Shown here: positions 52,004-61,245 of the stretch, one piece after another
Layout: each line of letters starts with the position of its first letter
Position numbering within the stretch: the stretch's first letter is position 1
Position numbers and translations under genes: made by a program
Source: Flavobacteriaceae bacterium
Lineage (GTDB): Bacteria > Bacteroidota > Bacteroidia > Flavobacteriales > Flavobacteriaceae
Direction of reading: 5' to 3'
DNA: 64,000 nt
Assembly: GCA_021648755.1 (NCBI GenBank)
Contig: JAKISG010000009.1
Location: 14,783-78,782, forward strand
The notes under the pieces: generated by a model
What the model was told of the DNA's origin: nothing
Database searches by the model: none
Seen by the model: the letters and a program-made list of their open reading frames with translations, nothing else

Positions 52004-54301
52004 TTGAGTAATAATATTTCAAATAAAACGTTACAAGATTTAGAATTTCCTATTATTTTAGATAGGGTAGCTGATTTCTGTAAATCTGATTTAGGAAAAA
52101 AAGCAGTATTAAAAATCAGTCCAATTTCAGATCTACTAAATTTAAAATTACAATTAAATTTTGTTAACGAATATTTGTCTTCATTTCAAAATGAAAATAA
52201 GATACCTAATCATGATTTTGAAGAAATAACCAATGAAATATATTTATTAGAAGTTGAAAATAGTTATATAGAAGCAATTTCATTTGTAAAAATAACGACT
52301 ATATCTACTACGGTAAATGGGTTACATGTATTTTTAAAAAAATTTAAAGATTATTTTCCTGTTTTAAATAAACAAATACAAAATATAGAGTTTACTAAAA
52401 CTATCGGCATAATTATAAGTAATGTTATTACACCATTTGGCGAAATAAAGAGTCATGCTTCGTTTGTATTAAAACAAATACGAAAAGATATAAATGTAGT
52501 TAATGGCAAGTTAAGTGGCAGTTTTAATAATGCTTTAAATCGTTATCTAAGTTCTGGTTACTTAGATGATATTAAAGAATCTGTGGTAGATAATCAGCGA
52601 GTTTTAGCCGTACAATCTATGCATAAGCGAAAAGTGAAAGGTGCTATTTTAGGCAATTCAAAAACAGGGCGTATTATTTTTATTGCACCAGAATCTACCT
52701 TACAGCATACAAGAGAGTTAAGAAATTTAAAACAAGAGGAGAAAGAAGAAAAAGTAAAAATATTAAAAATTTTAACTGATGCTATTCGTCCGTTTAAAGA
52801 TTTATTACAACAATATCAAGATTTTTTAATTAGTTTAGATGTAATTAGAGCAAAGGCAAAATATGCTAAGAAAATGAATGCTTGTTTACCTAAAATTAAT
52901 AGTGGTAAAAAAGTATTTTTACGAGATGCTTACCATCCTATTTTATGGGAAACTAATAAGAAAAGTAAACTCAATACAGTTTCACAAACTTTAGAGTTAA
53001 ATGAGAAGCAACAAATTATTGTAATATCTGGCCCAAATGCAGGTGGAAAAAGCATTACATTAAAAACCATAGGTTTACTACAAGTTATGTTGCAAAGCGG
53101 TATTTTAATACCCGTTCATGAAAAGAGTGAGACTTGTGTTTTTGAAAAAATACTGACTGATATTGGTGATAATCAATCTATAGAAAATCAGTTGAGTACT
53201 TATAGTTACCGATTAAAAAATATGCGTAATTTTTTGCGTAAATGTAATAGCAGAACCCTTTTTTTAATAGATGAATTTGGTACAGGGTCAGACCCAGAAC
53301 TTGGTGGTGCTTTGGCTGAAATATTTTTAGAGGAATTCTATACTAAAAATGCTTACGGAATAATAACTACACATTATGCAAATTTAAAAGTATTGGCAAA
53401 CGAGTTAGAGAATGTTGCAAATGCAAATATGCAATTTGACATTAAAACACTAGAGCCTTTATTTCAATTACAGATGGGTCAAGCAGGCAGTTCATTTACT
53501 TTTGAGGTTGCCCAAAAAAACGGAATCCCGTTTAGTTTAATTAACCGCGCAAAAAAGAAAGTAGAAAGGGAAAAAATACGTTTAGATAAAACAATTTCTA
53601 AATTACAAGGAGAGCGAAATTTAGTAAGAAAAAAGAACGAAAGCTTAGAAAAGGAACAAGATAAGGTAAAAAATATTTCATTAGAATTAACCCATAAAAA
53701 AGAAAAATTACAATCAAAAATTGATAGTTTTCAAGAGTTGTATGATAACAATCAAAAAATGTTAGTCATTGGCAGAAAGATTAATGAATTCGTAAACCGT
53801 TATTTTCAAAGTAACAATAAAAAGCAATTATTAATAGATTTTAACAAATGGCTTACTATAGAAAAAGTGGTATATACTCATAAATTAACCAAAGTTAGTT
53901 CCACTGAAAAGAAGGTAAAAAAGATGCGGACAATTCATAGAGAGACTAATTGTGAAACTTCGGTATTAAAAGTTAAAAATCCTGAAAAACCTTCAAAAAG
54001 AGATTTAAGAGTTTTGCAAAAACTAAAGAAAATTGAAGATCAAAAACAAAAAGAGAAATTGATTAAAATTGAAGAAGAAATATTGGTTGAGGTTAAAAAA
54101 GTACGTGCCGTAAAAAGTATAGTTATAAATAGGGAAAAACAATTAAAAGCAAATTATATTTTTAAAGTTGATGATAAAGTTCGATTAATTGGTACAACTA
54201 CAAAAGGTGTGATTACTAAAATTGAGAAAAAACAAGTATTTATTAGTTTTGGTAATATTATTACTAAAGTTACCACTGGGAGTATTGAGTTAATTCGTTA
54301 A
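52004..54301 (+). CDS. mutS2: MutS2-family protein lacking a visible Smr domain
   Basis: The 765-residue protein has the MutS2 core: helical clamp (about residues 1-270), the ATPase with Walker A GPNAGGKSITLKT (about 345-357), DIGDNQSIENQLSTYS, Walker B TLFLIDEFGTGSDP (about 420-433), and HYANLKVLA. A long charged coiled coil (about 510-690) follows. The C-terminus ends in a beta-rich KOW-like segment (KVDDKVRLIGTTTKGVIT) and lacks the D-x-R-G Smr nuclease domain that ends typical MutS2. The start is a TTG. MutS2 acts on recombination intermediates or stalled ribosomes; without Smr this copy may only bind. Confidence 0.88.
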   Translation: MSNNISNKTLQDLEFPIILDRVADFCKSDLGKKAVLKISPISDLLNLKLQLNFVNEYLSSFQNENKIPNHDFEEITNEIYLLEVENSYIEAISFVKITTISTTVNGLHVFLKKFKDYFPVLNKQIQNIEFTKTIGIIISNVITPFGEIKSHASFVLKQIRKDINVVNGKLSGSFNNALNRYLSSGYLDDIKESVVDNQRVLAVQSMHKRKVKGAILGNSKTGRIIFIAPESTLQHTRELRNLKQEEKEEKVKILKILTDAIRPFKDLLQQYQDFLISLDVIRAKAKYAKKMNACLPKINSGKKVFLRDAYHPILWETNKKSKLNTVSQTLELNEKQQIIVISGPNAGGKSITLKTIGLLQVMLQSGILIPVHEKSETCVFEKILTDIGDNQSIENQLSTYSYRLKNMRNFLRKCNSRTLFLIDEFGTGSDPELGGALAEIFLEEFYTKNAYGIITTHYANLKVLANELENVANANMQFDIKTLEPLFQLQMGQAGSSFTFEVAQKNGIPFSLINRAKKKVEREKIRLDKTISKLQGERNLVRKKNESLEKEQDKVKNISLELTHKKEKLQSKIDSFQELYDNNQKMLVIGRKINEFVNRYFQSNNKKQLLIDFNKWLTIEKVVYTHKLTKVSSTEKKVKKMRTIHRETNCETSVLKVKNPEKPSKRDLRVLQKLKKIEDQKQKEKLIKIEEEILVEVKKVRAVKSIVINREKQLKANYIFKVDDKVRLIGTTTKGVITKIEKKQVFISFGNIITKVTTGSIELIR

Positions 54302-54400
54302 TTTATTTGTGCCTTTTATTACCCTTTAAAATCTGCAAGAGTTTCTAAAGCAAGGCTAATTGTCATTTTTGGCAAAGGTTAGGTGTTAAAAGAACTAAAT

Positions 54401-54426
54401 AAAAAAGCGACCAAAGGTCGCTTTTT
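54401..54426. terminator. Bidirectional terminator between mutS2 and the OmpA gene
   Basis: An 11-bp perfect stem (AAAAAGCGACC, 54402-54412; GGTCGCTTTTT, 54416-54426) with an AAA loop has A runs on one side and T runs on the other. It can stop both converging genes. Confidence 0.8.
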
Positions 54427-54448
54427 ATTATTTATTATAAATTAATTT

Positions 54449-56119
54449 TTAGTTTGAATTAACAACTCTAAAAGTAGTTCTTCTATTTACTCTGTGTTCC
54501 GCTTCTGTACAAGAAACGCTGTTAGAACATCTATTTGTTAATCTAGTTTCGCCATACCCATTTGCAGTTAACCTGCTTGGGTTAATATTTTTTTTATTAA
54601 TTAAATAGTTAACAACTGCTTGTGCTCTTCTTTCAGATAACGCTTGATTGCTAGAATCAGAGCCTCTAGAATCTGTATGAGAAGATAAAGCAATATTTAC
54701 ACCGTCAGCTAATACAGGTATTAATTTTGAATCAATAATTCTTTTAGCTTCATTTGTTAAAGTAGCAGAGCCTAAGTTCCAGTTAATAGGTAGTGGGTTA
54801 TTATTAACTAATTTACAGTCAACTTCTTTCCACGTTGTTAAACCGCCTTTAGATACTAATACTTCTTTAGTTACTGTTTTCGTTTTACTAGGGACAGTAG
54901 TTTCATCAGTCCAAGCAGCTTTAGCTATAATTTTTCTTTTTAGTGTTTTTGTTTCTCCAGATACAGGAATGCTCTTAGTTGTTGGAGGCTTAACCATTAC
55001 CGTTTTTTTAATTGTTTTAGTTACTGCAGGAATAGTAATAGATCTAGTAGTGGTAGGAGTAATAGTAGTTTTTTTAATTGTTTTAGTAACGGCAGGAATA
55101 GTAATAGTTCTTGTAGTTGGAGGTTTTACCATTACTGTAGTTTTAACCGTATTTGTAATTGCAGGAATAGTAATAGTTCTTGTTGTAGCAGGCTTAACCA
55201 TTACTGTAGTTTTCATAGTTTTAGTTACTTCAGGAATAGAAATTTTTCTAGTTGTAGCGGGTTTAACTAAAACTTTTTTAGTGTAAGTTCCTGTTTCTGT
55301 ACAGTCACTTCCTTTTCCAGCACAAGGTACACTTTGTATAGATGCATCTTTTACTAATTCACGTACAGGTATGTTAATAGATTGTTCAGGTACATTTCTA
55401 TAACACCATACTCTACATGCATTAGGATCAGAAGATTCACAGTCTGGCGCTTTATCTCCCATTACCCATCTTGCAGATGCGTTTTTAGTAATTATAGTTT
55501 GGGAATCGTCTTTGAGTTCCGCAGGTATAACTTGTAAAGAACCTGCATTTGTTCCTTTTACGTAAGACACCGTCTCTGTAGTCCATTCTGCAGGCACTAT
55601 TTCTAAACGAGAAGATGCTGGTTTAACAACCACCACTACATCTCTAGTTTCGTACTGTGCAGGTATTATTTCTAAACGAGTAGATGCAGGTTGTACAATA
55701 ACCTCTACATTTTTAGTTTCATATTGTGCAGGTACTATTTCTAAACGAGTAGTTGCTTCTTGAATAATCATCTCTTCAGTAGATGCAACTGATTTCCCTG
55801 GTATTAACTCTAATTTAGTTGAAGCTTCTTGAACAACAAAAGTTTCATCTTTAGTTTCGTATTGCGCTGGTATAACTTCTAAACGAGAACTTGTAGGTTT
55901 AATTTCTACAGTAAAGTCTTCGGTAGAATATTGAGGTCCATGTGCTTTTAATACTTTGTATGATGCGGCAGTTTCTACTGTAACAGTTTCGTTTTTCCAA
56001 ACATCAGGTGTTGTACAGCGCACATAACACTTACCTGGTTCAGCATTTGTTGGTAGGTCTTGAGCAAATGCAATTACCCCAAATATTAAAGTAAGACTAG
56101 ATAGTAAAATTTTCTTCAT
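54449..56119 (-). CDS. OmpA-family protein with tandem repeat region
   Basis: The longest frame begins at 56155, but the signal peptide MKKILLSSLTLIFGVIAFAQ starts at 56119 and is the likely start. The C-terminal OmpA domain (about residues 440-556) has INWNLGSATLTNEAKRIID and the peptidoglycan-binding motif HTDSRGSDSSNQALSERRAQ. Between about 60 and 200 are five or so 24-residue repeats (for example TRLEIVPAQYETKNVEVIVQ), and between about 285 and 430 five or so units of about 22 residues (for example KPATTRTITIPAITNTV). It is an outer-membrane or periplasmic wall-linked protein. Confidence 0.85.
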   Translation of the reverse strand: MKKILLSSLTLIFGVIAFAQDLPTNAEPGKCYVRCTTPDVWKNETVTVETAASYKVLKAHGPQYSTEDFTVEIKPTSSRLEVIPAQYETKDETFVVQEASTKLELIPGKSVASTEEMIIQEATTRLEIVPAQYETKNVEVIVQPASTRLEIIPAQYETRDVVVVVKPASSRLEIVPAEWTTETVSYVKGTNAGSLQVIPAELKDDSQTIITKNASARWVMGDKAPDCESSDPNACRVWCYRNVPEQSINIPVRELVKDASIQSVPCAGKGSDCTETGTYTKKVLVKPATTRKISIPEVTKTMKTTVMVKPATTRTITIPAITNTVKTTVMVKPPTTRTITIPAVTKTIKKTTITPTTTRSITIPAVTKTIKKTVMVKPPTTKSIPVSGETKTLKRKIIAKAAWTDETTVPSKTKTVTKEVLVSKGGLTTWKEVDCKLVNNNPLPINWNLGSATLTNEAKRIIDSKLIPVLADGVNIALSSHTDSRGSDSSNQALSERRAQAVVNYLINKKNINPSRLTANGYGETRLTNRCSNSVSCTEAEHRVNRRTTFRVVNSN

Positions 56120-56326
56120 TCTTTTAATTTTTTTAGTTAAGTTTAATAAACACAAATATATGATTTTTTTTAGAAATCTGAAATTTTAGTTATTAACATT
56201 TTTTTAACTAATTTAATTAACATATTAACACCTAATTTTTTGTGTCTTTTTTACAAAAAAAATTCTATTAAATTTTTAGTAACACCTAGTTTACTGGGTC
56301 AAAACTCAGGTTTTAAAATTCAACAT

Positions 56327-57496
56327 TTAATAAATAGGTTTTTGGTATTCTTTTTTATCCATAATTATTTTAGCAATCACTTCTTTTAAAATTTCAGAAG
56401 TTCCTCCGCCAATTGGTCCAATTCTACTATCTCTTAAAAGGCGTGCTAAAGGGTAATCTTCCATATATCCGTATCCACCAAATAGTTGTAAACAATCATA
56501 GATAACTTTATCTGCCATTTTTGTGCTTAGTAGTTTAGACATTGTAGCTTCTTTAACTGCATATACCTTATTGTTTAATTTATTAGCAACGGAATAATTA
56601 AATTCTTTACACATTGCAATTTCACTAGCCATTTCGGCAACATTATGTCTTAGTGCTTGAAATTTATTGATAGTTGTTCCAAACGCTTTTCTTTCACTCA
56701 TATATTGTATAGTGTAATCTAAGGCAAACTCGGCTCTAGCGTGTGCATTAATAGCCATGATCAATCTTTCTAAAGCAAAATGCTGCATTAAATAGCCAAA
56801 ACCTTCGTTTTCATTACCCATTAAATTACTTGCTGGAATTATTACATTGTCAAAAGCAATTTCTGCGGTATCAGATGCTCTCCAACCTAATTTATCTAAT
56901 TTAGTTGCGGAGATTCCTTTGGTATCTCTATTCATTACAAAAATACTAATTCCTTTATATTTATTAGTTGGGTCTGTTTTTGCAGCAACTATTAAATAGT
57001 CACTATAAATTCCGTTTGTAATAAAAGTTTTAGAGCCATTAATGATATAATTAGCGTCTTTTTTTACTGCTGTTGTTCTCATGCCTGCAACATCAGATCC
57101 TCCAAAAGGTTCTGTTATACAGAGGCAACCAATTTTTTTACCATTAATACTAGGTGTTAAATATTTTTCTTTTAACTCATGGTTCGCTTCTATATTTAAA
57201 TGTGTCATCGCTAAATAATTGTGAGCCCACATTGCAGCGGCAAATCCACCAGAGTTTATTTTTTGTAGTTCTTCCAAGAAGATGACTGTGTAAAAAAGAT
57301 CTAGTTCTAATCCACCATATTTTTCTGGGTAAACCAATCCGAAATACCCCATTTCTCCAAATTTTTTCCAAATAAAACGTTCTATTTTACCCGTTTTTTC
57401 CCATTTATCTATATGTGGCACTACTTCTTTTTGTAAAAATTCTTGAAAACTTTTTCTAAATGAGTGATGTTCTTCGGTAAAATAATTATTGGTCAT
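56327..57496 (-). CDS. Acyl-CoA dehydrogenase family protein
   Basis: The 389-residue flavoprotein shows the family pattern: CITEPFGGSDVAGMRTTA (about residues 127-144), GSKTFITNGIYSD (about 153), WRASDTAEIAFDNV (about 205), and QLFGGYGYMEDYPLARLLRD (about 345). The usual C-terminal catalytic glutamate (E-G-T-S-x-I) is G here (GGGTSEI). As in isovaleryl-CoA dehydrogenase, the base may be the Glu in ALERL (about 243). It oxidises an acyl-CoA and passes electrons to ETF. The substrate is not certain. Confidence 0.9.
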   Translation of the reverse strand: MTNNYFTEEHHSFRKSFQEFLQKEVVPHIDKWEKTGKIERFIWKKFGEMGYFGLVYPEKYGGLELDLFYTVIFLEELQKINSGGFAAAMWAHNYLAMTHLNIEANHELKEKYLTPSINGKKIGCLCITEPFGGSDVAGMRTTAVKKDANYIINGSKTFITNGIYSDYLIVAAKTDPTNKYKGISIFVMNRDTKGISATKLDKLGWRASDTAEIAFDNVIIPASNLMGNENEGFGYLMQHFALERLIMAINAHARAEFALDYTIQYMSERKAFGTTINKFQALRHNVAEMASEIAMCKEFNYSVANKLNNKVYAVKEATMSKLLSTKMADKVIYDCLQLFGGYGYMEDYPLARLLRDSRIGPIGGGTSEILKEVIAKIIMDKKEYQKPIY

Positions 57497-57532
57497 TGGT
57501 TTTTTTTAGTGGTTAGTTTTGGTAGTTTGGTC

Positions 57533-58615
57533 TTAGGGTTGTTTATATTCAGTTGTCAAATATAAAACTATTCTGCCATATTTATCTATTGGGAAACCCT
57601 CTATTTTTTTTAATTCTTTAAGGTCTTGAATTTCAGCAAATTCATCTTTATACTCAGCTATTTTTTTAGTAAGGTCGTAATCTATATATGGTAAGTGCAA
57701 AATTTGTTTAAAGGTTGCTTCGTTAATATTTAGTTTTATTATTTTTGGTTTACTCAGTAATTGAAATTGTTTTAATAATTTTGAGATGACTTCTAGTTTT
57801 AACCCATAAACTTCATTTAATTGGTCTATAAATTGAAAGCCACCGATTGTATTTCTAGTTTTAATTATTCTTTTAGATAATTTATCACCAATTCCGTTAA
57901 CAGATTTTAATTCTTCGGCGGTTACTTTATTTAAGTCCTTGATTATAAATTTTTCTATAATAGGGTTAGAAATTTCTTTAATCGGATAATGGTTTGTTAT
58001 TTTAGTTACAACTTCTGATTTTAGACCATATACTTTTTTAAGTTGTTCGCTGTTAGAGAATCCACCAATGCTTGTTCTGTATTTAATTATTCTTGCAGAC
58101 AATACTTTACCTATACCATTAATTAATTGTAAATCTTTTTCGGTAACATTATTTAAATCTTTAGGAATTATTTTTATTTTTGGATATGAGTTATCTTTAT
58201 TTACCCAATCTGGAAATTTAAAAAATGGTTTCAAGGTGTTAAATAAACTATCGTTAATACCTGTAATTTGCTGAAATTGTTTTGCTGAATTAATATAATT
58301 ACCTGCTTTTCTAAAAGCGAGTAATTTATCAATTTCTGGTGTTGTCATTCCTAATTTATAACCTTTATAATCGGTTATGAAACTTGGATTAAAAGGGTAT
58401 ATTTTTGGTTTTCTTTTTTCTAACTCAATTGATTTTAAGGAGTCTATTTTAGATTGAAATATTGTTAATTTTAAAGTATTTAAATCTTCTACTTTATGAG
58501 GTGAAAAGTCAACAAAAAAATAGGTAAGTTGTAGTAAAACAATAAATATACTTAAAAATAAAATTCCATTTCGTTGGTCTTTATTATACCAAAAATGGGA
58601 TTTAATATTTTTCAT
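57533..58615 (-). CDS. ComEA-like helix-hairpin-helix protein
   Basis: The 360-residue protein has one N-terminal membrane helix (about residues 16-33) and repeated helix-hairpin-helix domains: around 155-215 (DLNNVTEKDLQLINGIGKVL), around 225-280 (DLNKVTAEELKSVNGIGDKL), and a weaker copy near 300-350. Such proteins bind DNA non-specifically, as in competence DNA uptake by ComEA. Three HhH units in one anchored protein are usual for Bacteroidota. Confidence 0.8.
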   Translation of the reverse strand: MKNIKSHFWYNKDQRNGILFLSIFIVLLQLTYFFVDFSPHKVEDLNTLKLTIFQSKIDSLKSIELEKRKPKIYPFNPSFITDYKGYKLGMTTPEIDKLLAFRKAGNYINSAKQFQQITGINDSLFNTLKPFFKFPDWVNKDNSYPKIKIIPKDLNNVTEKDLQLINGIGKVLSARIIKYRTSIGGFSNSEQLKKVYGLKSEVVTKITNHYPIKEISNPIIEKFIIKDLNKVTAEELKSVNGIGDKLSKRIIKTRNTIGGFQFIDQLNEVYGLKLEVISKLLKQFQLLSKPKIIKLNINEATFKQILHLPYIDYDLTKKIAEYKDEFAEIQDLKELKKIEGFPIDKYGRIVLYLTTEYKQP

Positions 58616-58704
58616 TAGTCTTTTTTATGGTAATTAAATTTTAGGGTCTAATTTTTTGATTTCTATTTACTTCTTTGGTAACTTTTATTTTAAGTTTTTT
58701 TAGT

Positions 58705-59364
58705 TTAATTCATAAACACATATTGCACCATATTTGCACCCATTTTAAGTGCTTTTTGTCTAACTTCTTGTGAATTATGGTGTATTTCTTCATCTTCCCA
58801 ACCGTCGCTCAAATCACTTTGAAAATCGTAAAAACACACTAATTTGCTTTTATAAAATATACCAAACCCTTGTGCGGGTTTATTATCATGTTCATGTATT
58901 TTTGGCATGTTTTTAAAAGTATAGGTTTGATTAAAAATGGCATGGTTATAAGGTATTTCTTGAAATTCTAGTTTCGGAAAAATTTTTTTCATTTCTCTTC
59001 TAATAAATTTGTCAATACCATAATTATCCGAAACATGTAAAAAACCACCAGAAGTTAAATAGTTTCTTAAATTCTCAACAGTGTTATCATCAAAAAAAAC
59101 ATTACCATGACCTGTCATAAATAACATTGGATAATTGAATATTTCTATGCTATTTGCTTCTACATTTTTTGGTTTTTTTTGCAATTGTGTTTTTATATTT
59201 TCATTACAAAAGGCAATTAAATTTGGTAATGCAGTAGGGTTTGCATACCAATCTCCTCCTCCATCATATTTTAAAATTGCTAGTTCTTGTGATTGTATAA
59301 ATTGGAATGTCATAAAAAAAACAAGAAAAATAATTTTTCGTTTTTTGTAGTAATAATTTATCAT
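58705..59364 (-). CDS. DUF4159 domain protein, exported
   Basis: The frame is open from 59397, but the ATG at 59364 gives MINYYYKKRKIIFLVFFMTF, a good signal sequence, and is chosen here. The mature part is a DUF4159 domain (about residues 25-219): LKYDGGGDWYANPTALPNL, the motif FMTGHGNVFFDDNTVENL, then NYLTSGGFLHVSDN. The domain resembles glutamine-amidotransferase-like folds in Bacteroidota. Function unknown. Confidence 0.85.
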   Translation of the reverse strand: MINYYYKKRKIIFLVFFMTFQFIQSQELAILKYDGGGDWYANPTALPNLIAFCNENIKTQLQKKPKNVEANSIEIFNYPMLFMTGHGNVFFDDNTVENLRNYLTSGGFLHVSDNYGIDKFIRREMKKIFPKLEFQEIPYNHAIFNQTYTFKNMPKIHEHDNKPAQGFGIFYKSKLVCFYDFQSDLSDGWEDEEIHHNSQEVRQKALKMGANMVQYVFMN

Positions 59365-59532
59365 AAGTCCATATCTATTTATTAAAAAAAGAAACATTTG
59401 AACGCAAAAAATACGGCTGTTTCTGTACGCAACCTAACTTTTAGCCAAAGATACTGCTTTATACTTATTTTACAACATTTAAGTTTAGGAATGTTTAGGA
59501 ATTTGTGTTTTAAAGTGTTTTAAAAGATGTAA

Positions 59533-59563
59533 TTGTTAAAGTTCGTTGAATTGACTACATTTG
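59533..59563 (+). promoter_or_regulatory. Promoter of the TssD-metalloprotease locus
   Basis: TTG (59533-59535) and TACATTTG (59556-59563) are separated by 20 bases and match the Bacteroidota consensus. The untranslated leader would be about 125 bases, long for this window, which leaves room for control before the ATG at 59695. Confidence 0.5.
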
Positions 59564-59694
59564 TATAATGCGTGTAAATTTAATGTGCAATTGTGCAAGA
59601 TTGTTTAATACGTTTATCTGTGTGTTGTAAACAATGCGCCAACTGGCAAATCAGATTGGGAAATAACGGAATATTAACTTAAAAAAAGGGAACT

Positions 59695-61239
59695 ATGAGT
59701 TTTAAATCAATTTTTCATTTAGATGATAAAGAGTATAATGTGCTACAATGTAATTATGATTTTCATCAAAATAGTGATGTAAATGGAAGACCATCAGGAA
59801 AACCATTTCTTACTAGCGTAAGCATCTTATTAGAGGTAAAAGATATTACAATGTTTTTATTATGGGCAACACATCCAACAATGCAAAAACATTTTATATT
59901 AGAATACCTTCCAAGAATTGTAGGAACAAAAGGCAGAAAGATTTATGGTTTTGATGTAAATTGTGTTAAATACGAAGAAGTGTTTAATGCAAACAGTAAC
60001 ACACCACATACAGTAAGATTAGAATTAACTTGTGGAGGTTTTGAAGAAGGTAATGCAAAATATTCAACAACTTGGCGAAAAACATTTAGTAACAAAGTAC
60101 CAGTAACAGCAATAAATTACAATGAGGAAAAAGAAGAAGAGCAAGAAGAAATCATAGAAGAAAAGAAAGATAAAAAGTGCGTTATTAAATTTGAAGCAGA
60201 TAATAACGACATAAAAAACGGAATATTTGGTTTTGATACCATACCAGACAAATACAAAAGAATATGTACATCTGATATTACAAAATTAGAAAACGAGTAC
60301 CCATCACTAACCGTTGAAGGCGAAAAGTATTTTCCTGCTTGGGTAAGTATGCGTAAAGACCAGACTATTATTTTAGATATAGACAGTACTATAAAACAAA
60401 AAGAAGAATACGAAAGCATTGCGTTTGAAGAATATCCAGACTTTACCATAGTACCAATTGACAGAAAAGGGAATAAAGTTGACTTAAAGGAAGCCAAAAA
60501 AGTAAAAATAACCTGTAAAAACACCAACCAAAATACCGCACAAATAAAAGTAATTGCAGACGATAAAGAAGCAGGAGCAATAAATTTCTTTTACCCAAAA
60601 CCTAAAACCATTGACCTAAAATGGTATTTTGTGGAGATTACGGGAGATGAGAAAGATAAAAAAGATTTAAAAAACAAAATCAACAAAACAAAACTAGAAA
60701 CCTTATTAAAAAAAGGCTTAAACCCTGCGTTAATAGATGTTAATATTGTAAATGATAATGCTGAAATAATTGATATTAGCGAGTACAAAGAAGACTTAAA
60801 AGAGAAAGGTACATTAAAAAAACATTTAGATGATAAAATAGGAAAATATATAGAACGAGAAAGAATACTACGAATTTTTAGTCGTATTGATATAAAACAC
60901 ACTAAAAATACATCTATCATTAACCTATATAGCATTAATAGAAAATGCTTACATACTAAAGATATTAATACAGACGGTACATACAAAATGTTTGGTGGTT
61001 TATCTCTAACAAGTACAGGTTTAGCGTATATGACATTAGAAGAAGGTGATAAAATACAAGCAGAAAATATTATTCACGAAATAATGCACGCTTTAGGTTT
61101 AGAACACACTTTTTCTATAAAAGCAGCACATACTTTTAAACCAACTAAAACTAAAAATTATATGGATTATGAAAATGTAAAAAGACTTACTTGGAAATGG
61201 CAATGGGAAAGATTACAGAAATATACACATTTAAAATAA
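59695..61239 (+). CDS. TssD (Hcp-like) type VI tube domain fused to a metzincin-like peptidase
   Basis: The 514-residue protein has an N-terminal TssD/Hcp domain (about residues 1-135), seen in SFKSIFHLDDKEYNVLQCNY, GRPSGKPFLTSV and HPTMQKHFILEYLPR, as in the Bacteroidota type VI tube protein. An acidic linker (about 140-157) and a beta-rich middle domain (about 158-310) follow. The C-terminus is a zinc metalloprotease-like domain with HEIMHALGLEH (H461, E462, H465, H471) and a Met-turn-like NYMDY at about 488. It is likely a tube protein carrying its own toxin. The neighbouring gene starts seven bases later. Confidence 0.82.
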   Translation: MSFKSIFHLDDKEYNVLQCNYDFHQNSDVNGRPSGKPFLTSVSILLEVKDITMFLLWATHPTMQKHFILEYLPRIVGTKGRKIYGFDVNCVKYEEVFNANSNTPHTVRLELTCGGFEEGNAKYSTTWRKTFSNKVPVTAINYNEEKEEEQEEIIEEKKDKKCVIKFEADNNDIKNGIFGFDTIPDKYKRICTSDITKLENEYPSLTVEGEKYFPAWVSMRKDQTIILDIDSTIKQKEEYESIAFEEYPDFTIVPIDRKGNKVDLKEAKKVKITCKNTNQNTAQIKVIADDKEAGAINFFYPKPKTIDLKWYFVEITGDEKDKKDLKNKINKTKLETLLKKGLNPALIDVNIVNDNAEIIDISEYKEDLKEKGTLKKHLDDKIGKYIERERILRIFSRIDIKHTKNTSIINLYSINRKCLHTKDINTDGTYKMFGGLSLTSTGLAYMTLEEGDKIQAENIIHEIMHALGLEHTFSIKAAHTFKPTKTKNYMDYENVKRLTWKWQWERLQKYTHLK

Positions 61240-61245
61240 ACTATT

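Noticed and set aside
54969..55286. 105-codon Val/Ile-rich frame that looks like a membrane protein
   Set aside because: It is the antisense of the Thr/Lys-rich repeats of the OmpA-family gene; its periodicity comes from those repeats.
54900..55900. CRISPR-like periodic repeats
   Set aside because: Units are 66-72 bases, diverged and in frame, and encode the protein repeats of the OmpA-family gene.
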